Shown piece by piece: positions 58,118 to 64,000 of a stretch of DNA of 64,000 nt. Below the pieces are notes generated by a model. It had not been told where the DNA came from, made no database searches, and saw only the letters and a list, made by a program, of their open reading frames with translations. Source of the DNA: Buttiauxella sp965119215. GTDB taxonomy: Bacteria; Pseudomonadota; Gammaproteobacteria; Enterobacterales; Enterobacteriaceae. Location: contig CBCPKK010000005.1 of assembly GCA_965119215.1 (NCBI GenBank), positions 418,490 to 482,489 of the forward strand, in the 5' to 3' direction. Position 1 is the first letter of the stretch, and each line of letters opens with the position of its first letter. Position numbers and translations under genes: made by a program.

Positions 58118-59059
58118 ATGAAAACCCCTGACACCACCAAACCGGGTCTGCACCCACGCAACCGTCATCGTGACCGTTATGATTTCCCGGCGCTTGAGCA
58201 AAGCAGCCCGGCGCTGAGCGCGTTTTTACGCCCAGGCCCACATGGCGAAACTACGGTTGATTTTGCCGACCCGCTGGCGGTGAAAGCGCTGAATCAGGCG
58301 CTGTTGGCGCATTTCTACGGTGTTAAACAGTGGGATATTCCAGAAGGTTTTCTTTGCCCTCCAGTGCCAGGGCGCGCTGATTATATTCACCACCTGGCTG
58401 ATTTGCTGGCAGAAGGTAACGGCGGCGTGGTGCCGTCGCAGGCTTCTGTGCTGGATGTGGGCGTGGGCGCGAACTGCATTTATCCACTGATTGGACAGCA
58501 TGAATACGGCTGGCGTTTTACCGGAACGGATGTTGATCCTGAAGCGATCAGCAACGCCACGGCAATTATTGATGCTAACCCAGGGCTGACGCGTCTGATT
58601 CGTTTGCGCCGCCAGAAAACGCCAACCGCCATTTTGCCGGGCGTGATTCATAAGAATGAAATGTTTGATGCCACATTGTGTAACCCGCCTTTCCACGACT
58701 CCGTGCAGGCCGCCCGTAGCGGCAGCGAACGTAAGCGCGTTAACCTTGGTCAGGACAAAAATGCTGCACTGAATTTTGGTGGACGTGAGCAAGAGTTGTG
58801 GTGTGAAGGTGGTGAAGTGGCATTTGTTAGCCAGATGGTTAACGAGAGCAAAGCGTTTGCCCGCCAGGTACAGTGGTTCAGCTCTCTGGTTTCGCGTGGT
58901 GAGAACCTGCCGCTGATTTACCGTGCATTGCAGGAAGCAGGCGTCGAGAAAGTCGTGAAGAAAGAAATGGCCCAGGGTCAAAAACAGAGTCGTTTCATTG
59001 CCTGGACCTTTTTGAACGACGCACAGCGCGCTCGTTGGGCCGCTACGCGATACAAATAG
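58118..59059 (+). CDS. rlmF: 23S rRNA (adenine(1618)-N6)-methyltransferase RlmF
   Basis: 313 residues from the ATG at 58118 (AAGGAGAAGC upstream; 308 in E. coli); the upstream frame overlaps the flavin reductase. SAM site VLDVGVGANCIYPLIG, catalytic motif IV CNPPFHDS (NPPF, for N6-adenine methylation) and the C-terminal KKEMAQGQKQSRFIAWTF are intact. It methylates A1618 of 23S rRNA. Its stop directly abuts the stop of convergent ybiO. Confidence 0.97.
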   Translation: MKTPDTTKPGLHPRNRHRDRYDFPALEQSSPALSAFLRPGPHGETTVDFADPLAVKALNQALLAHFYGVKQWDIPEGFLCPPVPGRADYIHHLADLLAEGNGGVVPSQASVLDVGVGANCIYPLIGQHEYGWRFTGTDVDPEAISNATAIIDANPGLTRLIRLRRQKTPTAILPGVIHKNEMFDATLCNPPFHDSVQAARSGSERKRVNLGQDKNAALNFGGREQELWCEGGEVAFVSQMVNESKAFARQVQWFSSLVSRGENLPLIYRALQEAGVEKVVKKEMAQGQKQSRFIAWTFLNDAQRARWAATRYK

Positions 59060-61315
59060 TCATACCGTAGGATTTGCAGGTGGCAGCGTTCCAGCCGCTA
59101 CCTGCGTGTCCTGTAGCGCCTGAGCAGCATCCGCAACGGGTTGCATCACCTGCACCGTTTGCACTGGCGGCCGAATCCCCGCCGCGTCAAAGTGTTTTTT
59201 CACCATCCCATCTAAAGCGAATCTCACCGACCACTGTTTCAGAGGCTGGGTGGTGAACGATACGCGCACGGTAAAGGCCTGGTTGGTCAACCCGACGATG
59301 CCTGCAAAAGACGGCTCGCCAATCACCACTTGACGAATATCTTCCTGCTCCATCAGTTCATTGACGGCTTCTTTCAGAATTCGGTTCGCTTTATCGACAT
59401 CTTGCTGGCGCTCCACGTCATAGTTCGCGACGAACGAGCCAATGCCACGGACAAAGTTTGCGAAGGTGGTTATCGAGGACCACGGAATAATGTGATACGC
59501 CCCAGTGTCCTGGCGCATGCCTACTGACCGAATAGACATTCGCTCGACGGTGCCGGTAATCGGCCCAATAGTCACTAAGTCGCCCGTATTCATCCCATTC
59601 TCAAACTGGATAAAGACGCCGGTAATAATATCTTTCACCAGCGTTTGCGCACCGAAACTTATCGCTAAGCCCAACGCGCCAGCCCCGGCCAGTAATGGGG
59701 CGATATTCACGCCAATTTCCGAAAGCAAAATCATGATGGTGATGGTGCTGATCACCACCGCCAGCGCGTTACGGAATAACGTGAGCAGCGTGCGGGTACG
59801 TGCGCTTGGCATCGGGCGGCCATGAATATCAGACGCCAGGCGGTTTTCAATCAAACTCGCCAGCAATGTCCAACCGACGGCTGAGAACAGCAGAATCAGT
59901 ACAATGCGGATAAGAATATCAATAGTTTTCTCGCCGGCATCGTTGGAAATCCACGCCCATAAATCAAACAGGCCCCAGGCATTCAGCAGCATCATTACTG
60001 CCACGCAGACAGTCAGAATCCGCGCCAGTTTCAGGGCGGCGGAAATCCAGCCATTCAGCCGTTTTTGCAGTTCAGGGTAGTTATGTTGCACCTGCGGGGA
60101 GAGGGTGATGGTTTTCGCCAGCCAGCGTGACAACATTCCTGAGATGAATGCCGCAATACTGATAATCGCCAGGCTGTTCAACGACGCCGCCATCATCCAC
60201 TTCAGGCTGTTTCCCGGATCGAATAGCGAAAGGAAAAACAGCGTCACAAAGTAGGCGCTTGCCAACCAGTGCCAGACCAGGGCGAAGGCACGAATAAACA
60301 GGCTGAAAAATGCCATCGATCGGTCAGCTAATTGGATCAGGCTTTGTTGGATTTGGCGTTTGTTATGGAAAATCAAATACAGCGCCCAAAGCGTGATGCA
60401 CAACATAATCACCACGTTGGTGATTGCACCGATTTGTACGTTGACCTGGTTTGAGATTATCGGCACCGCGACCAGAATCCCGTAACCAATCAGGCTGCTT
60501 AATCCCGCCAGGCGAAGGTTCCAGTAACTGGCTTTTTGGTCGCTGACCGGGAAAGGGCGCAAATCGGGAAAACGTGGGCAGAAAATCAAACGTAATATCG
60601 CTTTGAAAAACTCAATAAGCGCAAAAGCATTCAGGAACAGCCCTTGCTGACGGGCGATTGTGCGGTTGCCTGCGTTCATCATCTCGCTGAAGATTTGCCC
60701 GACGAATATCGTTAACGCCAGCAACAGCAAATCAATAATAAATGCGCCGATGATCATCAGTGGCAGGTGAAACCAGCTTGAGCGGTCACGATTCTTTTTA
60801 CGTCCCCATCTTCCCATGCGTGTCCAGACTGGCGTCATGCAGGCTCGGATCAACAGATAGAAGGCGAAAACGGAAACGGCTAGCATCGTAAAATGCGTCA
60901 GCGCGTTATAAAAAGTTTGTTGATTGAATGCCTTGTGCGGGGTGCCAGTGATGTTGCGATGTAGCTGGGCAAAGCGTTGTGTAAGCTCGCCACCGTAATA
61001 TCGGCTGACATCGGTCACATTCTCGAGAACGGTTTTATCTTCGCTAAGTTGCTCGGGCGGAACGATGGCAGGAACAGGTTCCGGTGGCGGAGTGGCGGCC
61101 ACTTTTCGCAATTGCCCAATCAGCTCATCACGCGATTGCGAGTTATCCAGCACATCGGCCAGCGCCGAATAGGCTTTCTTTTTTTCTTCAAGATTGGGTT
61201 CAGCGGGGGGCGCGGTTGCGTTTTGTTGAGCGGAGGCGGCAACAGCTGCTGTCGGGAGAGTGACAGCCTGTATTTGAAAGCTAAACATGCACAGCAGTAG
61301 CAAGAGTAGCGGCAC
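59060..61315 (-). CDS. ybiO: MscS-family mechanosensitive channel YbiO
   Basis: 751 residues (741 in E. coli). Signal peptide 1-17 or so, a periplasmic coiled-coil N-terminal region (EEKKKAYSALADVLDNSQSRDELIGQLRKV), about ten or more membrane helices from residue 140, and the MscS core (LLAGAGALGLAISFGAQTLVKDIITGVFIQFENGMNTGDLV) forming pore helix and beta domain. The Gly/Ala packing pattern of the pore helix is intact. It opens under hypo-osmotic shock with a conductance between MscS and MscL. GGAGGA directly abuts the ATG at 61315, an unusually short spacing, so the exact start is uncertain. Confidence 0.95.
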   Translation of the reverse strand: MPLLLLLLCMFSFQIQAVTLPTAAVAASAQQNATAPPAEPNLEEKKKAYSALADVLDNSQSRDELIGQLRKVAATPPPEPVPAIVPPEQLSEDKTVLENVTDVSRYYGGELTQRFAQLHRNITGTPHKAFNQQTFYNALTHFTMLAVSVFAFYLLIRACMTPVWTRMGRWGRKKNRDRSSWFHLPLMIIGAFIIDLLLLALTIFVGQIFSEMMNAGNRTIARQQGLFLNAFALIEFFKAILRLIFCPRFPDLRPFPVSDQKASYWNLRLAGLSSLIGYGILVAVPIISNQVNVQIGAITNVVIMLCITLWALYLIFHNKRQIQQSLIQLADRSMAFFSLFIRAFALVWHWLASAYFVTLFFLSLFDPGNSLKWMMAASLNSLAIISIAAFISGMLSRWLAKTITLSPQVQHNYPELQKRLNGWISAALKLARILTVCVAVMMLLNAWGLFDLWAWISNDAGEKTIDILIRIVLILLFSAVGWTLLASLIENRLASDIHGRPMPSARTRTLLTLFRNALAVVISTITIMILLSEIGVNIAPLLAGAGALGLAISFGAQTLVKDIITGVFIQFENGMNTGDLVTIGPITGTVERMSIRSVGMRQDTGAYHIIPWSSITTFANFVRGIGSFVANYDVERQQDVDKANRILKEAVNELMEQEDIRQVVIGEPSFAGIVGLTNQAFTVRVSFTTQPLKQWSVRFALDGMVKKHFDAAGIRPPVQTVQVMQPVADAAQALQDTQVAAGTLPPANPTV

Positions 61316-61411
61316 GGCATTCCTCCGAACGAGAAGTCAGGCAAAGGAATAAGTATAGGGGGTAGGGAGCAGGGGATTGGAAAACGGGAATTATCTGGTG
61401 TGGGCGTGGCT

Positions 61412-61445
61412 AAAATCGGGCAGGTACGCATTCGCATACCCGCCC
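61412..61445 (-). terminator. Terminator of glnHPQ (minus strand)
   Basis: A 12-bp stem with two wobble pairs (61434-61445 with 61418-61429), tetraloop at 61430-61433, followed on the minus strand by ATTTTA. It starts 10 bases after the glnQ stop. Confidence 0.8.
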
Positions 61446-61454
61446 AACAGCTTA

Positions 61455-62177
61455 TTAAGAAACGTGTTGCAAAAATTCCTGCAAGCGCTGGCTTGGCGGG
61501 TTTTCAATCAACTCAAGCGGATTGCCGTCTTCAGCAATGCGGCCTTTATCAATGAAAATCAGGCGTGATGCGACTTTGGCGGCAAATCCCACTTCGTGGG
61601 TCACGATAACCATCGTCATACCTTCTTCAGCCAAATCCTGCATAACCTTCAGAACTTCGTGACGCAGTTCAGGGTCAAGCGCTGAGGTTGGCTCATCAAA
61701 CAGCATCATTTTTGGCTTAACCGCCAGCGCGCGGGCTATCGCCACACGCTGTTGCTGGCCGCCAGAAAGCTCTGATGGGTAGTGATGCGCACGTTCTGCC
61801 AGGCCAACTTTCGCCAGCAGCTCTTTAGCCAGTTTATCGGCGGCTTCTTTTTTCAGACCACGGACACGAATCGGGCCAAAAGCAACGTTTTCCAACGCGG
61901 TCAGATGTGGGAACAGATAGAACTGTTGGAACACCATGCCCGCTTCCTGACGAATCAGGCGCTCATCGACTTTCGGGTCGTTAACCTTCAGGCCATCCAC
62001 AAACAGGTCGCCGCTGGTGATGTCTTCAAGTTTGTTGATACAACGCAGCAGCGTGGATTTGCCGGAGCCTGACGGCCCGATAATAACCACCACTTCGCCC
62101 TGTTTAATGTCGAGGTCGATATTGTGCAGCACCTGGGTTTTACCAAAGTGCTTAGAAACGTTTTTAAATTCAATCAC
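61455..62177 (-). CDS. glnQ: Glutamine ABC transporter ATPase GlnQ
   Basis: 240 residues, as in E. coli. Walker A GPSGSGKST, signature LSGGQQQR, Walker B MMLFDEPTSALDP, H-loop VTHEVGFA. It drives glutamine uptake through GlnP. The ATG overlaps the glnP stop by four bases. Last gene of glnHPQ, followed by a terminator. Confidence 0.99.
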   Translation of the reverse strand: MIEFKNVSKHFGKTQVLHNIDLDIKQGEVVVIIGPSGSGKSTLLRCINKLEDITSGDLFVDGLKVNDPKVDERLIRQEAGMVFQQFYLFPHLTALENVAFGPIRVRGLKKEAADKLAKELLAKVGLAERAHHYPSELSGGQQQRVAIARALAVKPKMMLFDEPTSALDPELRHEVLKVMQDLAEEGMTMVIVTHEVGFAAKVASRLIFIDKGRIAEDGNPLELIENPPSQRLQEFLQHVS

Positions 62178-62833
62178 AGGATTTTCATCCTTCTTTCAAG
62201 GCGACGCAGCACGAAACTGAGCACCAAAGTAATAATCAGATAGAAGACCGCAACGGCGCTCCAAATCTCCAGCGCACGGAAGTTTCCGGCAATGATTTCT
62301 TGCCCCTGACGAGTCAGTTCAGCCACACCGATAACGATAAACAGCGACGTATCTTTGATGCTGATAATCCACTGGTTACCCAATGGCGGCAGCATACGAC
62401 GCAGCGCCAGCGGCATAATCACGTGGCGAATGGTTTCGCGCTTGGACAGGCCCAGAGCGAGCCCAGCTTCCTCAAAACCTTTATGAATCGACAGCACTGC
62501 ACCGCGGGTGATTTCCGCAATGTAAGCACCGGAGTTGATCATAATCGTGACGACAGCCGCACTGAATGGATCGATGCGCAGGTCAGGGATGGCCATAGGT
62601 AAGGCGAAGTAGATAAACATCACCTGTACGACAATTGGCGTGCCGCGAATGACTTCAATAAAAACTAATGCGATGTGATTGGCAATCCAGCCGCCGTAAG
62701 TCCGGGCGAAACCCGCGACCAGGCCAATAATCAGACCGCCAAATAACCCGATGACCGAAATCAGCAAAGTCATTTTGGCGCCTTCAATCAAAAGCGGGAT
62801 TGCAGGCCAAATGGCACTCCAGTCAAACTCCAT
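62174..62833 (-). CDS. glnP: Glutamine ABC transporter permease GlnP
   Basis: 219 residues from the ATG at 62833, the E. coli length (AGGAACACATC upstream). Polar amino acid permease of the HisMQ type with five membrane helices and the EAA loop FEEAGLALGLSKRETIRHVIMPLALRRMLPPLGNQ. Acts as a homodimer with GlnQ. Lies 84 bases after glnH, a gap with an inverted GGGGCGA/TCGCCCC pair that may act as a weak attenuator or mRNA stabiliser. Confidence 0.98.
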   Translation of the reverse strand: MEFDWSAIWPAIPLLIEGAKMTLLISVIGLFGGLIIGLVAGFARTYGGWIANHIALVFIEVIRGTPIVVQVMFIYFALPMAIPDLRIDPFSAAVVTIMINSGAYIAEITRGAVLSIHKGFEEAGLALGLSKRETIRHVIMPLALRRMLPPLGNQWIISIKDTSLFIVIGVAELTRQGQEIIAGNFRALEIWSAVAVFYLIITLVLSFVLRRLERRMKIL

Positions 62834-62917
62834 GATGTGTTCCTGTTGTATACCGTGGTTCAAAAATAGCAGGGGCGAAAGTCGCCCCTGAGGTCTTACG
62901 TAATAACTTTAGAATTA

Positions 62918-63664
62918 TTATTTTGGCTCAGTGCCGAACCATTTTTTGTAGATTTCGTTGTACTTGCCGTTCTCTTTCAACGTTTTCAGAGCGCCGTTGA
63001 CTTTAACACGCAGGTCATCGCTGCCTTTAGGGAAAGCGATGCCGTATTGCTGTGCTTCCAGAGAATCACCTACAGCCTTGAACTTGCCCTGGCCCGCAGT
63101 TTTGATGAAGTACAGGATATTTGGCGTATCGTGCAGCACTGCATCAGCACGGTTGGTGCCCAGTTCCATGTATGCGTTATCGATGTTCGGGAACTGACGC
63201 AGGTCTTTGGTTTTGATGTTGGCTTTTGCGTAATCAACAGAACCCGTGCCGCCTTTAACTGCAACCACTTTGCCGTCGAGATCTTTCACGCTTTTTACAG
63301 TGTCGTTATCAGCTTTAACCATCACCAGCAGGCCGCTTTTGTAGTAGCCATCAGAGAATTCGATAGCCTTTTTGCGCTCTTCAGTGATGGTAATGCCCGC
63401 AAGCGCGAGGTCAATGTTTTTGGTTTGCAGCGCAGGAATGATGCCGCTGAAATCCATTGGCTTGAGGGTGTAATCCAGTTTTAGTTCTTTTGCTACGGCA
63501 TCCCATAAATCGATATCAAAACCGACGTATTTGTCGCCTTGTTTGAATTCAAAAGGAACGAATGCGGTGTCGGTCGCAACGACCAGTTTCTTATCAGCGG
63601 CGTGGGAAGAAACCGCAAAAGCCAGGGTCAGTGCAGCCAGTGAAACTTTCAAAATCGACTTCAT
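62918..63664 (-). CDS. glnH: Glutamine-binding periplasmic protein GlnH
   Basis: 248 residues from the ATG at 63664, the E. coli length, with AAGGAAATGCT upstream. Signal peptide 1-22 (ends SHA). Mature protein begins ADKKLVVATDTAFVPFEFKQGDKYVGFDIDLWDAVAKEL, the family-3 solute-binding signature; ligand residues in LAGITITEERKKAIEFSDGYYKSG and GGTGSVDYAK are conserved. Expressed under nitrogen limitation through the control region upstream. Confidence 0.99.
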   Translation of the reverse strand: MKSILKVSLAALTLAFAVSSHAADKKLVVATDTAFVPFEFKQGDKYVGFDIDLWDAVAKELKLDYTLKPMDFSGIIPALQTKNIDLALAGITITEERKKAIEFSDGYYKSGLLVMVKADNDTVKSVKDLDGKVVAVKGGTGSVDYAKANIKTKDLRQFPNIDNAYMELGTNRADAVLHDTPNILYFIKTAGQGKFKAVGDSLEAQQYGIAFPKGSDDLRVKVNGALKTLKENGKYNEIYKKWFGTEPK

Positions 63665-63718
63665 AGCATTTCCTTGTTTGTCCATGGGGCAATCCCCTGC
63701 ATCAGTAAGCCGCAACAT

Positions 63719-63836
63719 GGAAAAATCATGCCAGGTTTTTAACTTACTGTTTTTGCAAGGATGTGAATATGTAACATTGCACAATAATGGTTGCAAGCCG
63801 GTTGCGATGCACTGTTATGGTGCCCAATTTTGGTGC
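63719..63836 (-). promoter_or_regulatory. Sigma-54 promoter and two NtrC sites of glnHPQ
   Basis: On the minus strand TGGCATGATTTTTCC (63733-63719) fits the -24/-12 elements of E. coli glnHp2, although the -12 dinucleotide is CC instead of GC. GCACTGTTATGGTGC (63809-63823) matches the NtrC dyad at 9 of 10 positions and GCCCAATTTTGGTGC (63822-63836) at 8 of 10. Their centres are 13 bp apart, about 108 and 121 bases before the expected start, reproducing the E. coli arrangement. Confidence 0.82.
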
Positions 63837-64000
63837 GCAAAGTGAGAGGAAGTGTTGAAGTCTAGTTTTACCGCAAATTGCGGCGGCAAAACAATCATCC
63901 GTTAACGATTGTGTGAAGTGATTATTACAAATGAGCAACTTATGCGGCAGGGTTAAACAATTTTATGCGCTAAAACAGTGCATTCATCCTCCCGTAAACG
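63837..64000. other. Right-hand edge of the window, no gene seen
   Basis: 164 bases upstream of the glnH control region. In E. coli dps lies beyond this gap. A short palindrome CCGCAAATTGCGG (63871-63883) is present; otherwise nothing recognisable. Confidence 0.5.

Noticed and set aside
58226..58981. 251-codon open frame antisense to rlmF
   Set aside because: Shadow of rlmF with no recognisable motifs or start signal.
1..64000. CRISPR array, prophage, tRNA or rRNA genes
   Set aside because: No regularly spaced repeats, phage structural genes, cloverleaf sequences or rRNA signatures were recognised, though a dedicated covariance-model scan was not possible.

Overview
The window is chromosomal DNA from a member of the Enterobacteriaceae other than Escherichia coli. 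The backbone follows the E. coli order bioD - uvrB - ybhK - moaABCDE - ybhL - ybhN - clsB - ybhP - ybhQ - ybhRSFG - cecR - rhlE ... dinG - ybiB - ybiJ ... mcbA - rlmF - ybiO - glnQPH, with protein lengths that mostly match. Genus cannot be fixed from this window. No rRNA, tRNA, CRISPR array, prophage or intact insertion sequence was seen.

Layout. 1-547: 3' end of bioD. 548-2281: an insertion in the bioD-uvrB gap with a HicA-like/DNA-binding two-gene cassette and an orphan, partly degenerate UrtE-type ATPase. 2282-9951: uvrB (DnaA boxes, LexA box), ybhK, and moaABCDE behind stacked FNR-like, ModE and molybdenum-cofactor riboswitch elements, then ybhL. 9948-20788: envelope and lipid genes (ybhN, clsB, ybhP, ybhQ), the cecR-ybhGFSR efflux operon and rhlE, with a perfect CecR-type palindrome between the divergent units. 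20802-42250: a block that in E. coli K-12 lies far away, near 48 min (dusC, yohP, mdtQ, yohD, yohC, pbpG, dld, bglX, osmF-yehYXW, yohO, mlrA). Here it sits between rhlE and dinG and has gained a bglGF plus GH1 beta-glucoside operon with two antiterminator sites, a LysR regulator and a methyltransferase. 42334-44749: roxA and a Fic-domain gene with unusual upstream repeats. 44814-48390: dinG (LexA box), ybiB, ybiJ. 48752-56947: an accessory island between the paralogues ybiJ and mcbA. 56977-64000: mcbA, a flavin reductase, rlmF, ybiO and glnHPQ with a sigma-54/NtrC control region.

The island is the most interesting part. One operon encodes a lactose/cellobiose-type PTS IIC, a glycosylasparaginase with the catalytic Thr and substrate-binding motifs, an M17 leucyl aminopeptidase with all metal ligands, and a PTS IIB. 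The last three genes overlap by ATGA. A CRP-like site and a 20-bp inverted repeat precede the operon. I infer, without proof, import and dismantling of an N-linked GlcNAc-Asn glycoamino acid or short glycopeptide. A TRAP transporter operon lies upstream, and a regulator-like protein that looks like a domesticated IS481-type transposase (DDE residues lost) converges on the operon.

Repeats seen: one ERIC element that abuts the yohD start codon, two copies of one REP-pair family (one inside the osmF-yehYXW operon), and a GC-rich inverted repeat after the bgl operon. Two genes too short for ordinary ORF calling, yohP (27 aa) and yohO (35 aa), were read directly.
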